Below are positions 26,501-38,600 of a stretch of 64,000 bases of DNA, one piece after another. A model generated the notes under the pieces. That model was given only the letters and a program-made list of their open reading frames with translations, searched no databases and was not told the DNA's origin. The position numbers were made by a program, and so were the translations under genes. Source of the stretch: Watersipora subatra (lineage: Eukaryota > Bryozoa > Gymnolaemata > Cheilostomatida > Watersiporidae); assembly GCF_963576615.1 (NCBI RefSeq), contig NC_088714.1, positions 5,022,001 through 5,086,000 on the forward strand. Direction: 5' to 3'. Position 1 is the stretch's first letter. Every line of letters begins with the position of its first letter.

Positions 26501-29500
26501 ATAGCCGTTAAACAAAGCACACACCTACACTTTCTCGAATGCATTAAATCATAGCAATAATGCTAAGTATTAAGCCTTAAAAATAAGCTTTATCGAGTCA
26601 CAAGTTTCAGTTGGGTGTACTATTTCTAATACTGTCACAAGTACGCTAGTTTGAGAGAATCACAGTTTAAATAGAGTTAATGATACTGACACACAAAATT
26701 TAATCCATGTGGAAGAAACATTAGTGTTTTTGATACATACCTAATCCATGTTAATTCCAAATATGGAATAAACAATTCGTTGTTAGATTTTCCGATAGAG
26801 CATCTATTTTTGTGCGTCGTTGAAGCATAATAAAACTACGCAATTCAGAGCTTAACTCAAATTAAAAAATACAACACAAAACTACAAAACCCTGTATTAG
26901 TGTTATAGTTACGTAATTGTTTCCAACACTAGGTAATAATCACAATAGACTACATAAATTATGAAACTAGTGTGATAAAATTTATAACTTACTATCACTT
27001 TCAAAGAAGCAAATATTAGAAAATACATATTGAGAAAGTATAAATAATAAAAACATTTTAAAGCTTCGTCAAAAGCATCAGACACGCAATACCATACCAT
27101 TTAATACTGAAGCCACAAGCGGCTTTTCTCTTCGTTGATGTGGAATGAAAAATGGGGCGATTAGGTTAAGTTTCTAAGGTTGATGATATAATAAAACCAT
27201 CAATAAAGCAGAAAAAGCTTCAACGAGTTGCTTTGAGATAATTAGCTTTTCGATCTGACGACCACCTTTCAAATCCTAGCAATTTACCTAATCAGCTGAT
27301 GGCTAGGGAGTGTTTAGGTTTTGTTGATATGGCAGGAGTCTGGTACGAAGTTTGCTCCTATCGAATTTAGAAAAACATTCCCTTTTTTGTTATAAAAAAT
27401 AATTGAAAATATTTATTAAAAGCAGTATTGTATTTTTTAAGCAATCGTAAACAAATAATTAAAACTAATTTTCTACGATTCATGAGAACAACAAAAGATT
27501 ACCGTAAAGCTCCAATTCGGAAACGTATTTTTACAAAAATCCTTGATCTTTTCGCGATTCCATTGGCTCTATTTCCCCGGTTTCACGCTTCAAGTTCGTT
27601 AGTACGTATTCTTTAGCAGCTTAAAATTTGTTGTGTCCATTATAGGTCTGATGCAGAGATAGTATTAAAAACATTTGAATTGAAAAGTATGATTTCAGTT
27701 TTGTTGAATAAGTGTCAATTGTGAAAAACATTAGCATGTTATACCCCAACATATTAATTTGATGTCGAGTCTTTTCAAGTCACACAGAGCAACGATGCGG
27801 TACACTTCCACGGAAGACAGGCTGAGCTTGCTTGTATGAATATGAAAACACTAATCTAAAAGCTCTATTAAATAAAAAATGGTGAATGTAGCTTTTTGCA
27901 ACTTGACATAAAATTGTTTATATTGGCATTTGTCTGAGACACGTCTTTTGGTTTAACGTGAAGAAATCTCCGAGGTAGTGATTCAAATCTGTATAAAATA
28001 AAAACTTTCAGTTTTATTCGCATGTTTCAGTTACCGGTATATAAAAATGTGAAACAACTTCACTCAAGGTTCATTACTGGCAGTGAACCGAGTACCGCAA
28101 CAAAAAATATATAATAGACCACAGCTGCCGAAGAGACATATCACAATAACCCTACCTGCATATACAATTAATGAGTAACATATGACTCAGATAACTTGTA
28201 AGATGCTTAAAAGAAAAGTATACTTCATGTAGCTCTTTTTTGAAACTGCAATATAATATATAAGTTACAAAAGTACCAGCTTGACTAGATAGTATGTACA
28301 ATCAGGGAGGCGGTGAGGACAGGTAAAATTTGCAAAGTTCGCTTACAAATTTTCAACTTTTGTGACCCAGTCTTTTCCATTAATCAAAAACAATGTGGTG
28401 GTCCAGGTAGTGATTCAGAAGTCATTATTTTTTCAGTCGGTGGGCAAACAAATTGCAGGCAAGACTCACAGTAAGGCCAATGCAATGGAGAAGTTCTGAG
28501 CTTACCAAAGTTATGATCTTGCTAGAAGACTTATTCAGCTACATGAGCTGCACAAAAAAGGTTTTAAACCAAACATCTAATGATTTCAATGGTTGATGCT
28601 AGCTGTTGTATATGTGGAAATTTTAAGTATTTCAGGAAATAAACAATTTCTATGAAATCTTGCAAGTTTTTTTGGTCTGCTGATTGTACGTGAATCAACA
28701 CTCTAAAGCAGTATCAGAAATTTTCAACCTTCAGTAGTTTTAAGCCTGACGCTCTCACCCAGCTTTAGTAACATTAAAACAAGGTAGCTGCCTCTGTTGA
28801 GTGCAGCAAGGAGGCTATTCAGCTCTGCAAAAAGAACAACCCTTTATTGAAACTAAAGTGGGCATATTGATTGGCCCTTTATCCTACCCTAATTACAGTA
28901 ACAGGACAAAGTTTAAAGCACAGAAAGCTAAATAAAGTAATCAAAACATGGAGATAATCTTAGAACAAGCTTGATTTTGTAAGGACTAGGAAATCTACCC
29001 AAATAAATAGGATCAAAAGCTGTACAGTAGTAGCTAGTTTCAATCATGAAAAGAGCCAATTTTTAGTAGAAATTAGCTGTATAACTAGGTTGTGAGCAAG
29101 CATTTTTTAGCCAAAATATTGAAAATAGCCAAATACACAGCCTACACAAAGTCTTAACGGACTGCAAAAAGTGGCTGATGATTTCTATCAAAAAGCATTA
29201 GACAATTCCAACTCTGTTTTTATGGCCCAGTATTCTAGTTATAAACAAAAAATTCTCATGATAAAACTAAGACAAAGGATCATAGTGGCTTAAACACTTT
29301 TTCAGCTTGGCTTTCTAACACGTGAAGGTAAAACATGCATTGTTGACTGTCTCTGATGGCACATGCACCACCTGGAAAAATGATACAATTGTTTTGAGGA
29401 GATGAATGAAGGGCTACCAAAAAAAAACTAAAGTTCCACTGTTGAGGGAGTATAGCTAATTGTGACAACTGGATCACATGCAACAGGATCAACGGTTACA

Positions 29501-31773
29501 GTAGAAATCAAATCATTCTTTAAATAAAGGTGAAAAAAAGCTGAGCGCATCGCCGAACGTCATACTAGGTGTTGTTGGCTAACTAACAAATGGAAAGTTA
29601 TGAATGAAAACTATTGATATGTTATGTTAATCACAGTTAGAGGAAACTGAATACAAAAACTGTGGAACATGAAAATGTTTTATATATGCTTCAAATGCTT
29701 ATATGCTTACTAACACCATGGCTAGCTAAGGTCAAATTGTGAGGGTGGATCAGTTTATTGCAAAACTTTTTACAAGAAAATAAAGCAGTAAAACTTTAGG
29801 GGAGTCAACCTTGTAGGTCACAGAATTACTTGACATTCTCAGCTACAATTATTTGGCTCAAATGGAAGGCGCCAAGTACATTAACGCTAAATTTACAACT
29901 TTGCCAAACACAATTGGGCCTTAGTAATTGCTTGTCATCAACAGTTACAGACTGGACAACCTTAGGTGTCCAGGTCCAATAGGTCAACAGGTCTAGTAGT
30001 TGACCTGATGTTACCGGATGCCAACCTTTAACAAGAAAAATTTTTGATTATCACTTTAAACCAATTTTATCCTTAACTAACAGCTCCAATTGTGGCTTAT
30101 GAATGCATCAGTAGTTTTTCTCTTATTTTGACCTCCCAAACATGTCAACGCCACTGTAAAAGCAATTGAAACTTATTGGCAGTTTTTTACCACTTCCTGG
30201 TTATGAAGTGGTAAAAAAAAATAACAAGACAATTTGACGAATGAATTGACTTTTTACATAAGGTCATGAGAGTTTTTGAGACACACTCCTTTTTTCTGTA
30301 ATGTTATGATGGTGGGAAGTTGGCTAAGAATATTCTGTATCTGGCAGGTGCCTCACGTCGTTATCTTTTTCAACTGTTTGGATTAGACATTTTAGCAGTT
30401 CTTTGGACCGGTGGTGAGGTGTGTTCCTGTTGTATGCCTCAGGTTTCTTGTCAGGTTTTCTCTTTTATTAGTGCATCGTGGGAGCAGTTGTGGTTGGGTG
30501 CCCTTCTACCCACTATTAAAGGCCCATGTGTGTCGGGAATCACTGACCTACTGATAATAAGCCAGCGCTCTGACCACTGAATCCTGGTTTCTGAAATTTT
30601 TAACAGTTAACCTATAAGACGCTTGAAGATGTCTGACAATCGTGAGGATGTCTCAAAATTATTGAGACTTACCTAAAATACACATGAGGCTCTTTAAAAA
30701 AGTAACAGTAAAGCCAATGTGGGCCCTTAAAAGAGCTATTTCTTTCCTGTTAGAGATTAGGTATAGATGCTATTGGTAAGGATCAATAAATGAATGGTGT
30801 AAATTTAACCATTCATTGATGAAACAATAAATGGTTAAATTTACACCAATGATGTTCAGCACAGGCTGAAAGCATGCTCTTCTGCTTATTGGATATATTA
30901 TGTTCAACGTTTTGTTGCATTGTTAAAAAGGTTGACAAGCAACAAAAGGTACTCACTGAGTAGCTGCCACCAGCTTTTGATTTCCAATCCATAACTGCAA
31001 AGACAGGAAAATAGGCTGGTCACTGGTAGTAGACCTCCTATGAGAAAGTTTTTTTGGAGATGTTCTGTTCCATTCATTTTTTTAGCTCTTAAGCCCTGAA
31101 CTGCAAATCTAGCACAACTTTTGTTCTGCTTGGTTAAAATGACACCCACCCAATTAATTAGATTACACATGTAGCGCTCATTCCAAAGGTGATCATAACT
31201 CCGAATAGGATATCACAGATTTTCAGGATTGAGAGTGGCTAGAGGCAACCTATTGGCCAAAATAGAATTGGCGAAGACCAGAAAAAACAACAACAAAGCA
31301 CAAAAAACACACATTCTCGCATCAAACATTGTGAGTTATACTGGGTAGGAATTAATCAGTTTGTTGCAATTATTTTAAAAAATGGTTTGTTTCACAGAAA
31401 GCATTGTCGATAGCCAGCAGGTTCATAAATAATCAATGGCTATATTTAGATCTGCAATAGAATTAATAGTATATAAAGATATATCAGATGGTGCATTACT
31501 TGGTTGGGTCCACAGTCCATGAAGGAACGCAGGTTTAGATCTTATGCTGAGTTTTTCTCAGTGTTTGGATGCCTAGTATGTAGGTTTTTGGTTTTAGGTG
31601 AGTTTTCATGTGGCAGAGTATTTCTGTTTGCCATTTTTAATTCATTTCATTTATATACCCATCAGCTACAGTTTGGAATCCCGTCCCTTGACAAAAAAAC
31701 TTCAATGTGCTGTAGGCGTCTCACAACAATACGGTGTACAATATGTGCCATAGTTTGCCAACAAGTTTTACTC
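20530..31773 (-). CDS. Unrecognised spliced gene, C-terminal part, about eight exons
   Basis: A chain of minus-strand open segments with acceptors and donors whose phases all agree: 31773-31725, 30994-30957, 29371-29322, 28538-28470, 26181-26121, 24357-24224, 22619-22586, 21264-21155 and 20583-20530 (stop at 20530-20532). The chain encodes about 200 residues. Recognisable stretches are YGLEIKSWWQLL, LVSSELLHCIGLT, WVLDDSHLKRLPCKMKPKAN, DDKLAQLRTTMERLFLEYHT, ASLIDASALKR and YMAICIAAYHEIAAAAGTKS. The sequence looks mainly helical, with no signal peptide or obvious membrane span. I do not recognise the family. The weakest links are the first exon, the donors at 29321 (gtgtta), 24223 (gtcctg) and 21154 (gtagca), and the last exon; an alternative last exon in another frame (20547-20370) is also open. 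It lies upstream of the Atos-like gene on the same strand and head-to-head with MTFMT. Confidence 0.5.
23140..23302. mobile_element. 163-bp fold-back MITE
   Basis: Inverted arms: AAAACTAGGCGGTTTTTATGAC at the left pairs with the reverse complement of GTCACAAAAACCGTCTAGTTTT at the right, and the pairing extends inward through CTGTTTCA. No coding capacity. The target duplication is unclear in AT-rich flanks. Confidence 0.75.
23358..23446. repeat. Palindromic ACATGTATATACAATGT-type repeat
   Basis: Alternating TGTATATACA and ACATTGT words form overlapping perfect palindromes. Simple-sequence DNA likely to extrude hairpins. Confidence 0.8.
24224..24357 (-). CDS. Unrecognised gene, longest clear exon
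   Basis: Follows acceptor aaagctcttag. After two bases that complete Val with the previous exon it encodes 44 residues, including PDDKLAQLRTTMERLFLEYH and NGRTGYKKAEHANSQ. GC content is clearly above the surrounding DNA, as for the other exons here. The donor gtcctg is poor; other donors downstream would change the tail. Confidence 0.5.
26121..26181 (-). CDS. Unrecognised gene, 61-bp exon
   Basis: Acceptor tactgctag and strong donor gtaaga. Encodes WVLDDSHLKRLPCKMKPKAN plus one base, joined in phase with the exon at 24357. Only one of three frames is open. Confidence 0.5.
28470..28538 (-). CDS. Unrecognised gene, 69-bp exon
   Basis: Bounded by gctcatgtag and donor gtgagt, 23 codons ending SELLHCIGLT, phase 0 at both ends. 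A stronger-looking acceptor 11 bp upstream (tttgtgcag) would bring an in-frame stop, so the nearer one is preferred. Confidence 0.4.
30395..30592 (-). repeat. tRNA-derived SINE fragment
   Basis: On the minus strand 30592-30525 reads like a tRNA head: box-A-like TTCAGTGGTCAGAGCG, then, about 25 bp on, box-B-like GGTCAGTGATTCCCGAC. The body differs from the SINE copies at 45840 and 61660. It produces a spurious 86-codon plus frame at 30320-30580. Confidence 0.45.
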
Positions 31774-32677
31774 CTGTATTTGTAAATAATTGAAACACAT
31801 GCTTTTTCTAATTGACTAGTAACTTCATTTTTGTGTGAAAGTTGAAAGGTTTTGAGCTCTTCAAAACTTTTCAACTATTCAAACACATTCAACAGTTGGC
31901 ATACTCTCAGGTTGGTGATTTTATTCACTTATCTTGTAGGTTATGTGGTTGTCTGCTCATGGTGAAAAATCTTATCAACCTTAGTGAGTGCAGAAAGACA
32001 CCCATCAGCCAGTGCTTGGACTTGGTAGCACAGTTATTTCAATGTAACCATAAATATTAAGTTTTGTGTATATTTTTAAACTTGTTATAATTTGGCTTAT
32101 TTTATGCCATGCCCTTTTTGTAATTTTATAGACTGAATCAAATATTTTTTATAGTTTATGTTGTAATTTATCATTTGTGTAAATCTCGCAGTACTAAACA
32201 TAACTCTTGCGCTTTCATGGTAACATTTGTAAACAATATTAATATTTGAGACAATTATTGATGATATTCAAAGAATCTCTAACTATTGCTAAAACAAATA
32301 ATTGGTTGATGCTTTGCAGAGGCGGTTAAATTGTTATGTCAAACTCTTTTACATTCAGACATTCAATACATTCACATTAGGTATTCCTTGGCTGTGCTTG
32401 CTGAAACAGTAAATGAGCTCAGCCGATGTTCTTTATTTTTAAGGTTTTTATTATTCTAATTTATTTACTAATTTAAAATAGTGAAGCATTAGATTTGGGT
32501 TTGCGAGTTTTATTTAAGTTTCCTTGACACAAAAGATGAGGATACTAGTTCTGAAAAACTACGGTGTTTTAGTTAGAGCCCATTGAATAATGATTTACAT
32601 TCGTTTATGGCAATCAGAGTATAATTGGTTAACTTTATGTTTTTTTCTTCTAGGTCATCCTGCATCTGTTCTTGAGG

Positions 32678-35600
32678 ATGCGATGGAACAGTCTTTCTCC
32701 TAGTTGGAAAGTGTTGTTTTTAGGAACAGATAGATTTGCTATCAAGATATTAGATGCTCTTTATGTTGAGTTTCTTAAAAGGTAAGAAGTCTTTGAGATG
32801 CTTGTCACTTTCAGGAGTTATTCTTGGCAAATGCCATACTAGTAGCCAGTAACTTTGCTGGACTTGTTACGTGGTGCCATTTGCTTTTTTGAAACCCACT
32901 TTTACGTGTTCCAGAAGCAGATAGCTTCGTATACAATTATTTTAGAGTGCTTACTATATACGCTACTCGATGTACTTGTACGTATACTATATACTTGAGA
33001 TACTTGTACGTATACTATGTACTTGAGATACTTGTACGTATACTATATACTTGAGGTACTTGTACGTATACTATATACTTGAGGTACTTGTACGTATACT
33101 ATATACTTGAGGTACTTGTACGTATACTATATACTTGAGGTACTTGTACGTATACTATATACTTGAGATACTTGTACGTATACTATGTACTTGAGATACT
33201 TGTACGTATACTATATACTTGAGGTACTTCAAGTACTCGTGCATAAACTCTATAATTGAGATGTATTATGATCTTAAATTATACAATTTATGAGCATATT
33301 ATGATCCCAAACGTACTTCTGTATCTTCTCTTTATTTTCATAGAGAATCAATAGTTGGAGGAAGGCAATTGGTGAAAAGGCTTGATGTGGTTACTAAACA
33401 GTCAGAGGTGAGTGTAAGCCATTAGATTGATATGATACAGTAAGTTTTGCTCTGGCTAAGTCGATGGTATTATGACTACACTTACCCTTTTGCTTTCCTT
33501 CTCTGTTTAACACATTTGTATTTTTGCATTTTCTTCCTTCTCTAGAATTTATGATATAATTTGCGTAAAATTTCTATAATTTATATCAATTTGCGTAAAA
33601 CGTGCTAATTAGGCTTACTATATGTTCCCACATAAAAACCAATTCTCGAAAAACAGGCCTGAAATCAGGGAATTCATAAGAAGCCGATCCTGTGATTTAT
33701 TTGTAATACGCCATACGTACCTATCAAATAAAAAAGTTCTGGAAGTAAAACGTTTCTGATTGGTAGTTGTATAATTAGTCTAAAGTGTAATTAATCAAAA
33801 GGAAACAATCATCTGTTTTCATTGAGCCAATGGAAAACATGTTTGCATCTCTTACTAACCTTAATTTCACTTTGCAAAAACACATATTTATAGCTTCTTT
33901 TTTTTCATGATGATCAAAAGCATTACAGCTACGTAGGTTTCACGAATCGCAGATCAATAGACATCTAATGTTTATCTAATGAGTAATAATAACGCTGACA
34001 GTGAGTATTTATTTTTTACAGTAATAATAATGCCTTAAACTATGGTAATAGTGGTAGCTTGTCTGACTGTATGAAGAGTATGAAGAGGACAAAAAAGTGT
34101 CTGAAAGCATTCCGCAACACACTTGTAGTCTTTTTATGGCTTCAGATTATGTAAAACTTTATGCTAATTAATTTGGTCAATGCTATGACAACTTATATGC
34201 GCCAATGTCAAGCAGTTGGTTTTACCCAATATTCATTTGCCTCGGTAATAAAATTTATTTGGTAGCAAAAGAGTTAATGATAGTGGTAGCCATAATTGTT
34301 ATGTTATTCCTCCACTGCTTTTAGTTTAAAAGAAGCAGAGTAAAATATTCATTTCCTTTTATATGTAAAATCTGATATTTCTTCGGTAAAGTCTTTTTAA
34401 CTGTTCTAGCGATAGTTTTAATGCTATTGCATGTGATGCGCGTAAAACGCGAGCGATCATGTGTTTGACCAATCAACCAGACTGTTATTGTCGTCATAGC
34501 GTGTTATCACTAAACAAAAGCTGCTTCATGTGGGTGAGCATGCTCTTATCGTAAGAACAAAAAATGGACAGAAAAAGGCTGAATGCATGTTGAAGGATTT
34601 TTGTTGCATTTTTTGTGTAAATCTTCACATGTGGCTTTTCCCCAAGTGCAAGCTATCGCTACTGTATAAAACAAAATGAGAGTAAAAGGCTACCAGTCGC
34701 ATGCTTAGCTCGAGTTGTAGCTATTGAAATTAAGTTTGCATAATTCCATTTTGTTTGCTTTCAATCAGAGTTACGCGCGTATAAGTCGGACCCCTTAGCT
34801 CGGTATGTTTTTGCGTTCTAGAATCGGCATACATGCGGGGATATACATTAATCCACTAATCGGCATACATGCGGGGATATACATTAATCCACTAATCAGC
34901 ATACATGCGGGGATATACATTAATCCACTAATCGGCATACATGCGGGGATATACATTAATTCACTAAAGCCTTTTGCTGCCTTTTCTTTCTCCGCTCCCA
35001 CATTGTTCCTTCCTTCTGTCACCTTTTACTGCACATCCTGTACTATTCACTTTTTATTTTCTCTCCTCGTGTCTCCTTTATATAACCATTTCTATTCTCT
35101 TTTTACTGTTTTCTTATATATTTTAAGCTTTTATCGCTTCTCTTTTTTATCACTTCTCTTTTGCCATCTCTAATATGAAGCCATTTAATCAGCGAATATT
35201 TTGTTACAAAGTTATACAAAAGAATTGGTAAATATGAGCTGTAGCCAGTTTCCCACTGATTCATTACTCTGTGGCAGTCACTATCTGTTGTTTATTCTTT
35301 TGTTCAGGGTGCTGTGAAAGACTTTGTTCGTGGTAAATCCACAGATATGAAACATTTCATCTGGCCAGATGTCGGTATCGAAGCAGGAGAGTTTGATGTC
35401 GGAGTTGTGGCTTCATTTGGACATTTACTTCCCAAATCATTCATAGACCTCTTCCCATAGTGAGACTAAATGTTTATTAACATCTTGCTGTGCTTCTTAC
35501 TGTATTCGCTTTGACAATTTCTTTACATTACCTTCAAAATTGTTAAAAAACGATCAGCAAGCTTACTGACTGCATTAACTGTGACTAACATAATGTTCTT

Positions 35601-38600
35601 TAGCAGAATGTGATTGACTCATCGCTCAACTGAATGTTCAGAATCTGACTGCTCAGTTTTTTTAGATGCCATGACTAAATGAGGAATACAAATATACCAG
35701 ATTTAGCAACTTTTTGTAGCTCATTTTTCACACCATTGTAGAGTAGTAGTAATAATAAAAGCAATAAACGCTAACAATAATAATAATAGTAACAGATACT
35801 AATAATAGTAATAATAATAGTAACAGATACAAATAATAGGTAATAATAATAGTAACAGATACTAATAATAGGTAATAATAATAGTAACAGATACTAATAA
35901 TAGGTAATAATAATAGTAACAGATACTAATAATAGGTAATAATAATAGTAACAGATACTAATAATAGGTAATAATAATAGTAACAGATACTAATAATAGG
36001 TAATAATAATAGTAACAGATACTAATAATAGGTAATAATAATAGTAACAGATACTAATAACAGTAATAATAATAGTAACAGATACTAATAATAGTAATAA
36101 TAATAGTAACAGATACTAATAATAGGTAATAATAATAGTAACAGATACTAATAATAGTAATAATAATAGTAACAGATACTAATAATAGGTAATAATAATA
36201 GTAACAGATACTAATAATAGTAATAATAATAGTAACAGATACTAATAATAGTAATAATAATAGTAACAGATACTAATAATAGGTAATAATAATAGTAACA
36301 GATACTAATAATAGTAATAATAATAGTAACAGATACTAATAATAGTAATAATAATAGTAACAGATACTAATAATAAGTAATAATAATAGTAACAGATACT
36401 AATAATAGGTAATAATAATAGTAACAGATACTAATAATAGGTAATAATAATAGTAACAGATACTAATAATAGGTAATAATAATAGTAACAGATACTAATA
36501 ACAGTAATAATAATAGTATTAGATACTAATAATAGTAATAATAATAGTAACAGATACTAATAATAGGTAATAATAATAGTAACATATACTAATAACAGTA
36601 ATAATAATAGTAACAGATACTAATAATAGGTAATAATAATAGTAACAGATACTAATAATAGGTAATAATAATAGTAACAGATACTAATAATAGGTAATAA
36701 TAATAGTAACAGATACTAATAATAGTAATAATAATAGTAACAGATACTAATAATAGGTAATAATAATAGTAACAGATACTAATAACAGTAATAATAATAG
36801 TAACAGATACTAATAATAGGTAATAATAATAGTAACATATACTAATAACAGTAATAATAATAGTAACAGATACTAATAATAGGTAATAATAATAGTAACA
36901 GATACTAATAATAGGTAATAATAATAGTAACAGATACTAATAATAGGTAATAATAATAGTAACAGATACTAATAATAGGTAATGATGTTTTCATCTCGAA
37001 TCGTTGATTCTTATTTCAGTGGCATACTGAATGTGCACCCGAGTCTCTTGCCCCGATGGCGGGGGTGTGCCCCTATTCCATACACGATACTAGCTGGTGA
37101 CAAGAAAACTGGTGTGACCATACAGCAAATTCAGCCATATAAGTAAGCGTATGCGTTTTACCGTGAGGCCTTTTTGCTACGATTTTAAAGTTTGTTGTCA
37201 GTTTAACCCGGTTCAGTTCGATGCAAGCAGTTGCCGGTAAACTCTTCCTTTTCATTACGATTTGGAAACTCATTTGTTTACAAAGTGGCTACCATCCTTT
37301 TCTATTTTCTGATTTTTGTATTTTTAGTTTAGTTAATCTAAATAAATATATCATATAAAGTTGATTTGGGAATAACTATCTTGTACAAACTCACACTTTA
37401 TATGGCGCCATATATATATGTTTTCGCAGTTGTTACAACATTTATACTATTGAGGTTCAGTAATACTGCTTGTTTGGTTTTCCTGATTCAAAGCAATTTA
37501 TTTGTTGCCTTTTCAAGGTCTTAAGCAAGCTTTGGAATTTGAGGCGATAGTCATTCTATACTAATTGTTTTTAGATAATAATTGTCTATAAGCCTCAATA
37601 GAGTTATAAGTATAGCTATAAGTTAGCTATACTATACGTTAGCTATACTATAGCTATAAGTTAGGTGATTGCTCACCAAGTTTGAAATATATTTACGAGG
37701 TATTTTATTAGACCTTAAAACTATAACAATCTTTTTGCAAAGCATTTTATGTTTAGGTTTCTTATTGTTTTGCTCTTTTAGAAAGGTATCCGGTTTATTT
37801 ATCAGTAGTAAATCAAATAATTGGTTGTACAATCATGTAAAATTTCCGTTGTTCATGAATAAGTTTTCTTTTGTCTGGCATATGATTTATTAGAATATAG
37901 AGTTGTCATTCCTGTTGTCTCAGTTACGCATCTACGTACACAGTAGTTGAGAGATTCTTCACTGGCTGTTGCTCATCATCTCCTTTAGGTTTGATGTTGG
38001 GCCTATTGTGAATCAGAGGGAGATACCAGTTCCATCTGGTGCTACTTCTTTACAACTCCTAGATATTCTCGGTGATCTTGGTGGAGATCTGGTAAGTTCA
38101 ATTTTCTGATGTCATCCACGGTTGCGTTTAGTTGTAATAGATAAACCTCTGAAGTAAGCCCAATCACTACTCAAGGTCATTTGTTATTACCACTCAAGGT
38201 CATTTGTTATTATTACTCAAGGTCGGTTGTTATTACTACTCAAGGTCATTTGTTATTATTTGTCAAGGACGGTTGTTATTACTACTCAAGGTCATTTGTT
38301 ATTATTTGTCAAGGTCGTTTGTTATTCCTACTCAAGGTCATTTGTTATTATTGCTCAAGGTCGTTTGTTATTACTGCTAAAGGTCATTTGTTATTACTAC
38401 TCAAGGTCATTTGTTATTAGAGCTGGTCAAAAACCTCTACAGGATATCTGAGCTAAAACGGATAGTATTTAAGTTCATAACTACTATATTCTGTTTATTG
38501 TTGCTTCTCTGAAGCGCTACATGCCACATGGAATATATTGACACATAAGCCTAATATTGAATGTTAATTTCCTCTTCCGTGTTCATGTCAAAACTGTGTG

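Noticed and set aside
31504-32060. Plus-strand open segments upstream of MTFMT, one Cys-rich (31662-31785) and one after a good acceptor at about 31936
   Set aside because: They are antisense to a candidate exon of the unrecognised gene, match no family I know, and I could not chain them in phase to each other or to MTFMT.
34795-35173. Frames on both strands with [12 protein letters not shown]-type repeats
   Set aside because: Products of the 36-bp minisatellite.
38181-38451. Overlapping 74-79-codon frames with CYYSR-type repeats
   Set aside because: Products of the 23-bp minisatellite in MTFMT intron 5.
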